Assembly: GCA_902491765.1 (NCBI GenBank)
Contig: CABUIY010000011.1
Location: forward strand, 1 to 64,000
DNA: 64,000 bases
Direction of reading: 5' to 3'
From: an uncultured Collinsella sp.
Lineage (GTDB): Bacteria > Actinomycetota > Coriobacteriia > Coriobacteriales > Coriobacteriaceae
In this document: piece by piece, positions 38,258 to 48,500 of the stretch
Position numbering within the stretch: the first letter of the stretch is position 1
Layout: each line of letters opens with the position of its first letter
The notes under the pieces: model-generated
Told to the model about the DNA's origin: nothing
What the model saw: the letters and a program-made list of their open reading frames with translations, nothing else
The model's database searches: none
Translations under genes and position numbers: made by a program

Positions 38258-38265
38258 GTACCTAA
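38254..38265. promoter_or_regulatory. Palindrome TTAGGTACCTAA, copy 2
   Basis: Identical to the copy at 34749-34760; here it overlaps the stop codon of the small parB-linked gene. Confidence 0.35.
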
Positions 38266-38287
38266 CAATTACTTAGCATATTGTGAT

Positions 38288-38325
38288 GGGTCCTTGTCTG
38301 ATTCACGAGACAAGGACCCCTTATT
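38288..38325 (+). terminator. Terminator of the parAB unit
   Basis: A 12-base perfect stem (38288-38299 with 38308-38319) followed by TTATTTT. Confidence 0.85.
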
Positions 38326-38381
38326 TTGGCCGTAAAAATGGAACCAGTAGCAGCTGATTCAAAATTAAGGTCAATAAATGA

Positions 38382-38418
38382 AACGACCCCGGTTGCATAT
38401 CCTGCAACCGGGGTCGTT
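38382..38418 (-). terminator. Hairpin after rlmN
   Basis: A 16-base perfect stem (38382-38397 with 38403-38418) lies 38 bases beyond the rlmN stop. The following minus-strand sequence (TCATTTATTGACC) is only weakly U-rich. Confidence 0.6.
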
Positions 38419-38421
38419 CGA

Positions 38422-38437
38422 TGTTTCACATGAAACG
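38422..38437. promoter_or_regulatory. Degenerate parS-like site near rlmN
   Basis: TGTTTCACATGAAACG differs from parS at two of 16 positions and lies 2.1 kb from the perfect sites. Confidence 0.45.
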
Positions 38438-38455
38438 TTTTGGGGTGCGACTCCC

Positions 38456-39508
38456 CTATGCGTTCTTCTGAACTTTGAAGCGCTGCTTCAGCTGTCCGCA
38501 AGCGGCGTCAATATCGTTACCACGGGAGTTACGAATCGTGGTCTCGATGCCACGGGACTCAAGGCGACGCTGAAGATCCTCAACCTTATGAATCGGCGAC
38601 GGCTTGAGCGGGCTACCCTCGATGTCGTTAAGCTGAATGAGGTTAACGTGGCACAGCGTTCCCTCGCAGAAGTCGCAGAGCGCCTGCATTTCCGGATTCG
38701 TATCGTTGACGCCTTCGATCATGGCATACTCATAGGTTGGGCGGCGGCCGGTCTTCTCGGTGTAGAGCTGAAGCGCTTCGTGAAGGCGAAGCAGCGTGTA
38801 CTTCTTAACACCGGGCATGAGCTTATTGCGCGTCGACTGGATGGCGGAATGCAGTGAAACAGCAAGCGTGAACTGCTCGGGGATGTCGGCAAATTTGCGA
38901 ATACCGGGAATAACGCCACTGGTAGAGACGGTGAGGTGACGAGCGCCGATACCGATGCCATCGGGGTCATTGAGGATTCGCAGCGCCTTGAGAACCTCGT
39001 CGTAGTTGGCAAACGGCTCGCCCTGGCCCATGAAGACAACGCTCGTGGCGCGCTCGCCAAAGTCGTTGGATACATGAAGTACCTGGTCGACGATCTCTTG
39101 AGCGGTCAGAGAGCGCTTGAGGCCGTTGAGACCGGTAGCGCAAAAGGCGCAGCCCATGCCACAGCCAGCTTGGGTGGAAACGCAGACGGAAAGCTTGTTA
39201 CGACGGGGCATGCCGACAGTCTCGACGGAAACGCCGTCGTGGTACTCGAGCAGATACTTGCGAGAGCCATCTTTGGAAACCTGCTTGGTGAGTTCAGTCG
39301 GCGTGTCAAAGGCAAAAGCCTCTTTAAGCTGCTCGCGGAAAGCCTTGGGAAGGTTGGTCATGTCGTCGAACGAACAAACGTTCTTCTCGAAGACCCATTC
39401 GATGAGCTGCTTCGCGCGGAAGGCGGGCTGGCCAAGTTCGGCCACAAGCTCGCGAATATCGTTTTGGCTCAAGTCGCGAATGTCCTGAGATTTAGTCCTG
39501 GGATTCAT
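38456..39508 (-). CDS. rlmN: 23S rRNA A2503 / tRNA A37 C2-methyltransferase
   Basis: Radical-SAM enzyme that methylates adenosine C2. The 350-residue protein has the cluster motif CGMGCAFC (Cys 116, 120, 123) and the family pattern FMGQGEPFANYDEVLKA. The mechanistic Cys lies in the C-terminal part (IDAACGQLK). Head-on to the fork, divergent from ddl. Confidence 0.96.
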   Translation of the reverse strand: MNPRTKSQDIRDLSQNDIRELVAELGQPAFRAKQLIEWVFEKNVCSFDDMTNLPKAFREQLKEAFAFDTPTELTKQVSKDGSRKYLLEYHDGVSVETVGMPRRNKLSVCVSTQAGCGMGCAFCATGLNGLKRSLTAQEIVDQVLHVSNDFGERATSVVFMGQGEPFANYDEVLKALRILNDPDGIGIGARHLTVSTSGVIPGIRKFADIPEQFTLAVSLHSAIQSTRNKLMPGVKKYTLLRLHEALQLYTEKTGRRPTYEYAMIEGVNDTNPEMQALCDFCEGTLCHVNLIQLNDIEGSPLKPSPIHKVEDLQRRLESRGIETTIRNSRGNDIDAACGQLKQRFKVQKNA

Positions 39509-39593
39509 GGAAGCCTTTCGATTTTGGGGAAACGTAGAGGGTATCGCTACAATATGGTATCAGCTGCAGAAATTATAGAGGAGGAGTCTGCCC

Positions 39594-40559
39594 ATGCCGG
39601 GTAAAAGCCTAGAGAACATGCACGTAGCGGTCTTGGCGGGCGGTCATTCCGCTGAGCGCGAGATCTCGCTCAATTCGGGAAAGAACGTTGTAGTGGCACT
39701 GAAGGAAGCCGGCTACGCCTCGGTGGAGCTGCTTGATACGGCCGCTGATGACTTTATGGTAACCATGGCAACCGGCGGCTTTGACGTGGCGTTTATCGCC
39801 ATGCACGGTGCCGGCGGCGAGGATGGTGCCATGCAGGGCGCCATGGAGACCCTGGGTATCCCCTACACGGCCTCGGGCGTGCTTGCTAGCGCCTGCGGTG
39901 CCGACAAAGAGGTCTCTAAGCTCCTGTACGCCAAGGCGGGCATTCCCATTGCCCCCGGCCTTGCGCTCGAGGTGGGCGATGAAGTCGATATCGATCATAT
40001 CGTCGAGGTTTGTGGCGAGCGCAGCTTTGTGAAGCCGGCCGTCAACGGTTCCAGCTATGGCATTTCCCTGGTCCATGAGCCCTCCGAGCTGCCCGCGGCA
40101 ATTGCCAAGGCGTTTGAGTACGGCGACAAAGTGCTGGTCGAGAAGTGCATCGAGGGTACCGAGATCACCGTCGGCGTGTACGGCGAGGACGACGTGCGCG
40201 CCCTGCCGATTGTCGAGATTCGCAAGCCCGAGGACTGCGAGTTCTACGATCTGGACGTGAAGTATGTCGACCCCACGGATATCCATCGCATTCCGGCACA
40301 GATTTCGCCCGAGAACTACGCTCGTGCCCAGGAGCTCGCCTGTGCTGCCCATAAGGCACTCGGCTGCCTGGGTATTTCGCGCAGCGACTTTATCGTGAGC
40401 GAGGATGGCCCCGTCATCCTCGAGACCAACACGATTCCCGGCATGACCGATACGTCGCTGTATCCGGATGAGATTCGCCACACCGATGACATGACGTTCC
40501 CGCAGGTCTGTGACAGTCTGATTCGTATGGGACTTCGTCGAGCGGGCGTTGCATGCTAA
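39594..40559 (+). CDS. ddl: D-alanine-D-alanine ligase
   Basis: Makes the D-Ala-D-Ala dipeptide of peptidoglycan. The 321-residue protein has HVAVLAGGHSAEREISLNSG, the FIAMHGAGGEDGAMQG motif and, in the ATP-grasp domain, VKPAVNGSSYGIS and LETNTIPGMT. All are family hallmarks. A GAGGAGTCTGCCC site precedes ATG at 39594. It overlaps the next gene by seven bases. The D-Ala rather than D-Lac specificity is assumed from the family and not tested here. Confidence 0.95.
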   Translation: MPGKSLENMHVAVLAGGHSAEREISLNSGKNVVVALKEAGYASVELLDTAADDFMVTMATGGFDVAFIAMHGAGGEDGAMQGAMETLGIPYTASGVLASACGADKEVSKLLYAKAGIPIAPGLALEVGDEVDIDHIVEVCGERSFVKPAVNGSSYGISLVHEPSELPAAIAKAFEYGDKVLVEKCIEGTEITVGVYGEDDVRALPIVEIRKPEDCEFYDLDVKYVDPTDIHRIPAQISPENYARAQELACAAHKALGCLGISRSDFIVSEDGPVILETNTIPGMTDTSLYPDEIRHTDDMTFPQVCDSLIRMGLRRAGVAC

Positions 40560-43447
40560 TCGAGGACGCTGTTTCGTCGGGAACGCCGCAGTTTGTCATC
40601 GATTCCTATGCCACGCTTGCCGAGCGCGCCAAAACCCAATCGTTTGGTCTCATCGAGGAAGATGTTATCGTCCTCGATACCGAGACCACGGGTCTTTCGG
40701 TGCAGGACAATGAACTGATTGAGATCTCGGCTGCCCGCCTTTCGGGCCGCGAGGTTGTCGATCGGTTTGATACCTTCGTGCATCCCAAGCAGCTGATTCC
40801 CGCCGAGATTACCGAACTCACGAGCATTACAAATGCCGATGTGGTGGATGCCCCATCGGCCGTCGAGGCCGTGGCCGCTCTCGCCGATTTTGTCGGCGGC
40901 TGCCCGGTGATTGCGCATAACGCCACCTTCGATCGTTCGTTTATCGAGTCGGTCAAGGGCGGTGTCAACGTCAGCGACATCTGGATCGATTCGCTGGCAC
41001 TGTCGCGCATCGCACTTCCGCGCCTGGCCTCGCACAAGCTGTCTTTTATGGCCGACCTGTTTGGCTGCGACTCGGTGTCGCACCGCGCCAACGCCGATGT
41101 CGACGCCCTGTGTGGCGTGTGGCGTGTGTTGCTCGTGGCGCTCTCCGACTTGCCTCAGGGCTTAATGGCGCGTCTGGCCGACATGCACCCCGACGTGCCC
41201 TGGTCTTATCGTCCCATCTTCTCGTTCTTGGCGGGACAGAACCCCGGTTCCATCTTCTCTCTCAGCGCCGCCCGCGCCGACGTACTCAAGGCCGATCGGG
41301 CCGATGATCGCGTTGATGCGGACGAGCTACCGGTCCTTAAGATGCCGAGCCGCGAGGAAATCGAGGCGGACTATGCCCCGGGCGGTCTGGTTAATCGCAT
41401 GTATCCCACGTACGAGCCGCGCGATGAGCAAATCGCGATGGCGCTCGAGGTCCGTGACGCGCTCGTTACGGGAACGCATCGCGTGATTGAGGCGGGGACG
41501 GGCGTCGGCAAATCGATGGCCTATCTGGTGCCTTTTGCCGAGGCAGCGCGCCGCAACAACATCACGGTTGGTATCGCGACTAAATCGAATAATCTTGCCG
41601 ACCAGCTCATGTATCATGAGCTGCCCAAACTTGCCGAGCAGCTGGAAGGAGGCCTATCGTTTTGCGCCCTCAAGGGCTATGACCACTATCCATGCTTGCG
41701 CAAGCTTGAGCGCATGAGCCGTGGCCAAGTCGAAATTACGACTAAGCGTGATCCTGCCGACACGCTTACGGCAGTCGCGGTCATCATGGCGTACGTGTGT
41801 CAGTCGGCCGATGGCGACCTCGACTCGCTCGGCATTCGCTGGCGCAGCGTCAACCGTCCCGACTTTACGACGGCGTCGCGCGAGTGCGCCCGTCGCCTAT
41901 GCCCGTTTTTCCCCGATAAATGCCTGGTCCACGGCGCCCGCCGTCGCGCGGCGCATGCCGATGTGGTGGTCACCAACCATTCCCTGCTGTTCCGCAACGT
42001 TGCGGCCGAGGGCAGAATCTTGCCTCCAATTCGTCACTGGGTGATCGATGAGGCCCACTCCATCGAGCGCGAGGCTCGCCGTCAATGGGCGCGCGTGGTG
42101 TCGGCGGATGAATCGCGCGTTCTGTTTGAGCGCCTGGGCGGCTCGAGCACCGGTGCACTGAGCCAGGTTTCCCGCGATTTGGCAGCTTCGGAGGGCTCTA
42201 CGCTCTACCTGGGTCTAACCGCCAAGGCAACGTCGACGGCCGCGCGCGCGAGCATGGCAATCGCCGATGTGTTTGACGGCGTTCGCGAGCTTGGCCGCCG
42301 TGCGCGCGGGGGCTATGACAATGCGAACCTATGGATTGGCCCCGAGCTGCGCGAATCTGACGACTGGCATGATTTCTTACAGTCGGCCTACACTGCCATC
42401 GACGCATTGGAACAAGCTGACAAGAGCGTCGACGCGCTGGTACAAGCCGTCGCCGCCGACAAGCCCGAGGTTGTTGTCGACCTGGGTGATATCTCGCGCC
42501 GCCTACACGAGCTGGTCGAGAACCTCAAGCTCATCATTGACGGTACCGACGAACACTACGTGTACTCGCTGCAAGTCAATCGCAGATTGCGCGCCGGCGG
42601 CGAGTCGATGACCGCGGAGCGCATCGATATTGGTGAGGCCTTGGCAACCGAGTGGCTGCCCGAGGTCCACACGGCTATCTTTGCATCGGCGACCATGACG
42701 GTTTCCAAGAGCTTTGAGCACTTTAACCACGCCGTCGGCCTCGATCGCATCGGTGCCTCGACATCATCGTCGCTGCACTTGGATTCGAGCTACGACTTCG
42801 ATTCGAACATGGCTGTAGTCGTTGCGGGCGATATCCCCGATCCGCGCGATCGCGAGAGCTATCTTACGGCGCTCGAGCGCGTGCTGGTCGACGCCCATCT
42901 TGCCATGGGCGGATCGGTGCTCACACTGTTCACCAATCGGCGCGACATGGAAGACCTGTACGCCCGCGTCGAGCCCAAGATGGCTCGTGCGGGTCTGGAA
43001 CTCAACTGCCAGCAGCGCAACTCGTCTCCTCGCCGTCTGCGCGATCGCTTTATCAACGAACCGACCTCGTCGCTCTTTGCGCTTAAGGCCTTTTGGGAGG
43101 GGTTTGACGCCAGCGGCGAGACGCTGCGCTGCGTCATCATCCCCAAGCTGCCGTTTTCGAGCCCTACAGACCCGCTCTCATGCGAGCGCAATCTGCGTGA
43201 AGACCGCGCTTGGGCGCGCTATTCGCTGCCCGAGGCCGTGCTCGAGGTCAAGCAGGCCGCCGGTCGCCTCATTCGCTCATCGACCGATTGTGGCGTACTC
43301 ATCTTGGCCGACCCGCGCCTGGTGACGAAGGGCTACGGCAAGAAATTCTTAACGTCGCTGCCCACGAGTTCCTATCAGCGCATCGAGTCGGCACAAATCG
43401 GGCACTATCTACAGTTGTGGCGCGCGCGCCACGAGCGGCGCCGCTAA
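40553..43447 (+). CDS. DinG-like helicase with N-terminal exonuclease domain
   Basis: A 964-residue fusion. Residues 36-200 form a DEDDh exonuclease (LDTETTGL at 41-48, VIAHNATFDRSFIE, HRANADVDAL). Residues 280-960 form a DinG/XPD superfamily 2 helicase with Walker A AGTGVGKS near 316 and DEAH near 498. Cysteines between 440 and 480 (ECARRLCPFFPDKCLVHG) could bind an iron-sulfur cluster as in XPD. The motif VI region is QAAGRLIRS. The overlap with ddl suggests co-transcription. It converges with the WYL genes and shares four bases with the nearer one. Confidence 0.92.
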   Translation: MLIEDAVSSGTPQFVIDSYATLAERAKTQSFGLIEEDVIVLDTETTGLSVQDNELIEISAARLSGREVVDRFDTFVHPKQLIPAEITELTSITNADVVDAPSAVEAVAALADFVGGCPVIAHNATFDRSFIESVKGGVNVSDIWIDSLALSRIALPRLASHKLSFMADLFGCDSVSHRANADVDALCGVWRVLLVALSDLPQGLMARLADMHPDVPWSYRPIFSFLAGQNPGSIFSLSAARADVLKADRADDRVDADELPVLKMPSREEIEADYAPGGLVNRMYPTYEPRDEQIAMALEVRDALVTGTHRVIEAGTGVGKSMAYLVPFAEAARRNNITVGIATKSNNLADQLMYHELPKLAEQLEGGLSFCALKGYDHYPCLRKLERMSRGQVEITTKRDPADTLTAVAVIMAYVCQSADGDLDSLGIRWRSVNRPDFTTASRECARRLCPFFPDKCLVHGARRRAAHADVVVTNHSLLFRNVAAEGRILPPIRHWVIDEAHSIEREARRQWARVVSADESRVLFERLGGSSTGALSQVSRDLAASEGSTLYLGLTAKATSTAARASMAIADVFDGVRELGRRARGGYDNANLWIGPELRESDDWHDFLQSAYTAIDALEQADKSVDALVQAVAADKPEVVVDLGDISRRLHELVENLKLIIDGTDEHYVYSLQVNRRLRAGGESMTAERIDIGEALATEWLPEVHTAIFASATMTVSKSFEHFNHAVGLDRIGASTSSSLHLDSSYDFDSNMAVVVAGDIPDPRDRESYLTALERVLVDAHLAMGGSVLTLFTNRRDMEDLYARVEPKMARAGLELNCQQRNSSPRRLRDRFINEPTSSLFALKAFWEGFDASGETLRCVIIPKLPFSSPTDPLSCERNLREDRAWARYSLPEAVLEVKQAAGRLIRSSTDCGVLILADPRLVTKGYGKKFLTSLPTSSYQRIESAQIGHYLQLWRARHERRR

Positions 43448-44361
43448 AGCGGACAGACGAGGGATTTTGCCATATCGCACAGACGCTCTGACAGGGCGGG
43501 GTCATCCAAGATGCGGATGGCCCCGCCCGCTGCGATTACCTGGCTTAACAGCCAGCGCTCGGAGCCGTAGCGCACATTCACTGTTGAGCTGTCCGCCCCA
43601 TTGGGTTCAATCGACATAATGCCGGGCCAGTCTAGGCTCTCTGCCAAGGCGCGCGGCATGAGAAGCTTCGCGCTCCGCTCCGCCTGGGCGAGAGAGTCGT
43701 GGAGGGTCGCGGGCTCTGGTGCGTGGCGCACGACGGAGTCGTCGGTCAAGGCCAGGCCCTCGATTTTATCCATACGATAGGTACGCTGCTCGTCGACCGT
43801 GACATCCCAGGCAATCAGATATGTTTGGTCGCCGTTTGTTGTGATGCGCAAGGGGTCGACCAAACGCTCGCGCGCTTGTGTGTCATCCATCGAGCGATAC
43901 GAGATGCGGCAGCGAACGCCGTCCCGAATGGCGCAGCTCAGCTGCTGCCAGTGCGATCCGTGGGCGACGGTGTCAACGACGCGCTGGTTGTAGCCGAGCT
44001 CTTTGGGAAGAAGGGCGCGCCGTATTCGAGCCGCTGCTTGGGGTTCGATCCCCAATGATTCAAGTTCATGGTTGAGCACAGCGCCCTCGGCGGCGCTCAG
44101 GCGCAGCGGTAGCACGCGCCCCGCATCACCGGTGAGGACCACGCACTCGCCGCGGCGTTCGCAGATAATACGTGCGCCCGATTCTCGGTCCGCAAGCGTC
44201 GAGACGATCTCGAGAATCTCGTCGAGCGATGCCCCCGTGATATCAAAGCGGCTGCAAAGCTCGTCTCGTGTCATGCCATTCTCGCTGGCGGCGTAGAGGG
44301 CCTCCATGATATCGATGGCGCGCGAGAGTCTTTGCTCGCTGGTGAGTTTACGCACGGGCAT
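43444..44361 (-). CDS. WYL-domain regulator, PafC-like
   Basis: A 305-residue protein with an N-terminal winged helix (SRAIDIMEALYAASENGMTR) and a WYL domain in the middle (CRISYRSMDD, LVDPLRITTNGDQTYLIAWD). Paired WYL proteins PafB and PafC activate the RecA-independent DNA damage response in mycobacteria. This gene overlaps the upstream WYL gene by 14 bases, matching the pafBC arrangement. It converges with the DinG-like gene. Confidence 0.86.
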   Translation of the reverse strand: MPVRKLTSEQRLSRAIDIMEALYAASENGMTRDELCSRFDITGASLDEILEIVSTLADRESGARIICERRGECVVLTGDAGRVLPLRLSAAEGAVLNHELESLGIEPQAAARIRRALLPKELGYNQRVVDTVAHGSHWQQLSCAIRDGVRCRISYRSMDDTQARERLVDPLRITTNGDQTYLIAWDVTVDEQRTYRMDKIEGLALTDDSVVRHAPEPATLHDSLAQAERSAKLLMPRALAESLDWPGIMSIEPNGADSSTVNVRYGSERWLLSQVIAAGGAIRILDDPALSERLCDMAKSLVCPL

Positions 44362-45370
44362 GCTCGTGCACCGTCCTTTCGATGAGGTGATTCCACGCCT
44401 GCTTGAGAGAATTGGGGGCGACGGGCCTCATGCCATCCATGGCATGGGCCATGCAAAACGAGGCTGCGGCTTCAAAGTCGCGCACGTCAACGGTCCAGGT
44501 CCACTCTGCTTCGGTGCGCGTGAGTTCGCCTCGTCCGCGTGTGAGACCGCTGACCATATCGGCCTGCGCCTCACGCGCGAACGAGAACGTAGCCGCAACG
44601 GGTGGACGGTCGGCAAAATCGAACTCAAAGAATAAGTAATCGTTGAGGTTGAAATCCGCAGGAATGGCGTAGGGTTTCGAAGGTCTCCAGGCGCGAATGA
44701 TGCGGTCACAGCGGAATGTCCTGATGTCGTCGGTGGCATTGTCGAGGCCGCAGAAGTATGCCGTGCCCTCGCGCTCGAACATGCCGTAGACGCAAACGGT
44801 CCGCTCGCGTTGTTCGCCGCGTCCGTTTTGGTACAAAAAGCGCAGCGCGCAACGCTCGGCAAAGGCACTCCATACCGCATCGACGGCGGGAGAGCGGCGG
44901 GTCGGTGCCTCTCCTGTCGTCGACATGCCGGTGAGGTAGGCAATCTTGGAGCGAATGTCGGCAAGCGGCGCGGCAAAGGCGGATGAGCCTGCCGCGAGTG
45001 TCTGGTCGATGGCATTGAGCAGGATGTCGGCATCGTCTGCGGTGATGAGACCGCCCGCGGCAAACGTGTGCTCGCGGTCGATCGTCCACGCGCTCTCCTC
45101 GGTTTCCTGCGCTCCGGCAGCACGAACCTCCCTGATAACGATGCCGCGTTCGAGCAGCTTGTCGCGATCGCGGCGGAACTTACGTTTGTCCGAGTCGATA
45201 TTGCCCGAGCCGTATCCCAAATCGGAATCCAGGACGATCTGCTCGGTCGTCAACGGTTCGGGAGAACTGTTGAGTACAAAGAAAAGGTTGAGGATGCGCT
45301 GAGCCGTTTTATCGAAACCGGGCTCCGAACTTCCCTTTTTAATTGTCGCGGTCGCGTCGCTTGCCGTCAT
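44348..45370 (-). CDS. WYL-domain regulator, PafB-like
   Basis: A 340-residue protein with a winged helix near the start (QRILNLFFVLNSSPEPLTT) and a WYL domain (LRFLYQNGRGEQRERTVCVY, GTAYFCGLDN). It is the first gene of a two-gene unit with the PafC-like gene. ATG at 45370 has GAGGACTCT upstream. Confidence 0.86.
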   Translation of the reverse strand: MTASDATATIKKGSSEPGFDKTAQRILNLFFVLNSSPEPLTTEQIVLDSDLGYGSGNIDSDKRKFRRDRDKLLERGIVIREVRAAGAQETEESAWTIDREHTFAAGGLITADDADILLNAIDQTLAAGSSAFAAPLADIRSKIAYLTGMSTTGEAPTRRSPAVDAVWSAFAERCALRFLYQNGRGEQRERTVCVYGMFEREGTAYFCGLDNATDDIRTFRCDRIIRAWRPSKPYAIPADFNLNDYLFFEFDFADRPPVAATFSFAREAQADMVSGLTRGRGELTRTEAEWTWTVDVRDFEAAASFCMAHAMDGMRPVAPNSLKQAWNHLIERTVHEHARA

Positions 45371-45568
45371 AGAGTCCTCGCATGAGAAGGTGGTTTGCTG
45401 CCATGATTTTAGTCCGATATGGAGATTAGGCTATATCCTTGTCCGCTCGGGGCGTTAAGATGGCCCGAATTCGGTCGTTTGCGCTCGCTCGGGGTATACT
45501 TTCGACTATATACGGTTCTAATGTGCATGCATTGGGCCTATTTGTCGGATTATGGATGTGGAGCGCAC

Positions 45569-48500
45569 ATGGCGAACACCCAGAACTATATTAACCACCT
45601 GCTGCAGAACACCGGCATTACGCCGGCATGCAGCGAAGAAGAGCGCTTGGCTGCCGAGGATATCGCTCAGATCTTCCGCAACCACGGCTTTGATCCCGAG
45701 GTTCAGGAGTTCAATGCCCCGGCGCCCAGTAGGTTGGCATTTGCCGTTACCGGTATTCTGGCGTTTGCCGGCGCCCTGCTAATGGGCATCGGCGGCGGTA
45801 TCGGCTTGGTCGGCACCTTGCTGGCCATTGTCGGTGCCGTGCTCTACGTGCTCGAGCGCACGGGACATCCCGTGGTTTCGCGCCTGGGAAAGACCGGTGT
45901 GAGCCAAAATGTCATCGCCTATCACAAGGCCTCGGGCCCGCTTGCGTCTCCGCGCAACCGCCCGGTCGTCGTGGTGGCCCACTATGATTCCCCCCGTGCC
46001 GAGCTCCTTGCTCGCGAGCCCTACGCTCCGTATCGCGCGCTCATCGCCAAGCTCCTGCCTGTCGCCACGATCGCGCCCGCGGCTGTCGCCATCCTGCGTA
46101 TCCTGCCGCTCCCCGGCGTGCTCAAGGTGCTGCTGTGGGTTGTCGCGATTTTGGCCTCCCTCGTGGCACTGGCCAACGCCGCCAATATCATCTCCAACCG
46201 TTTTGTGCTTCCCTACACGTCTGGCGCGGTGTGCAACAAGTCCTCTGTTGCCGCTATGCTCGGTGTCATGGACAACGTCGCCCCCTATCAGGGCGAAAAC
46301 GAGTTCCCCGACGACATTCCATTCGATACCTATTTTGGCGAGCAGAAGCGTCGCGCCGAGGAAATGGCGCGCGCGGCGGCCGAGTATGCCGCGGCCCAGC
46401 AGCAAAACGACTACGGCAACACCATTGAATATGAGGAACCTTCCTGCGACGAGGACGAGTTTAGCCAGCCGGTGGCGCCTGTCGACGCACCCGAGCAGGA
46501 CGAGGCTTTTGATGGACAGATCGATGGTTTTGAGGGTGCCTCTGCCGACGAGACGCTGATCGGCGTTATCGCCCCCGAGGCTCAAGACCAGACTGCCCAG
46601 GCCGAAGTGTCCACCGAGGAACAGTCTGTCGCCGAGCCGGCGGAGGAGCCTGCGGCGGTCGAAGCCGCCGAGCCTGAGCCCAAGCTCTATCGCAATGCCG
46701 CCGGCAATATCCGCTTTGGTTCGGATGCCATCCGTGCGCTCGGCATGCTTCCCGAGTCCTGCGCGCTCGATTACGAAGAGGGCGAGGAGCCGACGTTCGA
46801 GCCGGAGCCTGCTCCCGTTGCACAGGAGCCCGCACCCGCGGCAAATACGGCTATTGCTCCCGCCGAGCCGGTCGCTGCCCCTGTTGCCGCCGCGGAGTCT
46901 GACGCAAAGCCCGCGCTCGATTCTGCAGCCGGTCTGGATATTCTGGCGCCTGCCGCTCCGGCACAGGTTGAAGACGAGACCGCCGACGAAGACTACGACG
47001 AGTATCCGCAGCGCGTGTCCTATGAGAGTGACACCGATTTCTCGGCCGAGCTTCCCTCGACAACGCCCCATGCCGATATCGCTTCTGCGTTCTCCTCGAT
47101 TGGTGCCAGCGCTTCTAGCTTCTTTAAGGGCGCCTTTGCGAAGGGCAAGAAGTTCGTCGACGACTTTGAGGAAAAGCGTGCCGCTGCCCGCGAGGCCGCC
47201 GAGCGGGAGGCCATCGCCCAGCAGCAGGCCGCCGAGGCCGAGCGTGAGCGTGCGGCACAGGAGTTCGAGCAGAGCGAGAACGAGCAGCCGAAGCCTGTCG
47301 ATGCCGCCGACGCCACGACGTCCTTCGAGGCTCCGCAGCCGACATCCGCTGACGTTGCCGAGGCTACGACGTCTTTTGAGGCGCAGCAGCCGGTCGATGG
47401 CACCATGTCATTCGATGCCACGATGACGTTTGAGAAGCAGGGCACCGCAATTGCCGAGCCTCTTCCCATCTCCGATGATGCCCAGGATGCCGCCGATGAT
47501 TCGGTTGTCGACGAGGCCGATTCCGTTGAGGCCAGCGCACCCGAGCAGGTCGAGGCTCCTGTTATGGAGCAGGAGCCCCCTGCGATTGACGAGGCTCCCA
47601 AGACGGATGAGTCCAGGCCTTATTCTACGCAGATCTTTACCATGCCCGCGCCGAGCGACCCCGGTGCCACGGTGGCCAATGTCGCTCCCACGCAGGACGA
47701 GACAGTGGACTCCCTCATGGCGCAGATTTCGTCTCAGGTGCCTCCGCGCCAGCAAATGAATATCCCCGATCCGGCCTCCGCGCCCGCACCCTCTTCGTCG
47801 CCGCTGGCCTCGGTCCCCGATCCGTCGCTGCCTTCGATGCAACAGGCCAACGTCGCGTCCCGCACGTCGCTGTTCGATCTTCCCGATCCTTCGGCACAGA
47901 CAAATGATCCCTTTGCGACGGCGCAGGGCCCCGAGCCCACATCGGCACCGGTCGCGACCCCCATGCCCATCTCCTCGGGCGCACAGCCGCTCGAGACCAT
48001 CTCGGCTCCTGCTTCGACGGGCGCCAAGCCGCAGAAGCGTGGCCTAGGTGGCTTGTTCGGTCGCAAAAAGAAGAACGAGCAGGACAGCATGAGCGACTGG
48101 CTGGGCGTCGAGGACGATTACGATGCCAAGAAGTCCGGCCGCGGCATTGGCTCGTGGGATAACTTCGAGGATGACGACGACGGTTGGAAGGGCGGTGCCA
48201 CCTCCTCCGATGGTGCTTCTGCCGAGGATATGCTCTCGGCCGTTGCCTCCATGGGTGACGATGAGCTGCTCGGCCACGATATCTGGTTCGTCGCAACGGG
48301 CGCGTCCGATTGCGACGGCGCCGGCATGAGGGCGTTTTTGGCCTCGCATCGTGACAAGCTCCGCGGTGTGTTCTTCATCAACCTCGAGTCTATCGGTGCC
48401 GGCAGGCTTTCGGTGGTAACGGTCGAGGGCGAGCAGCAGCTGTTTAAGGGCGATCGCCGCATCATGAACCTTGTCAGCAAGGTGTGTAAGTCGTTCCACG

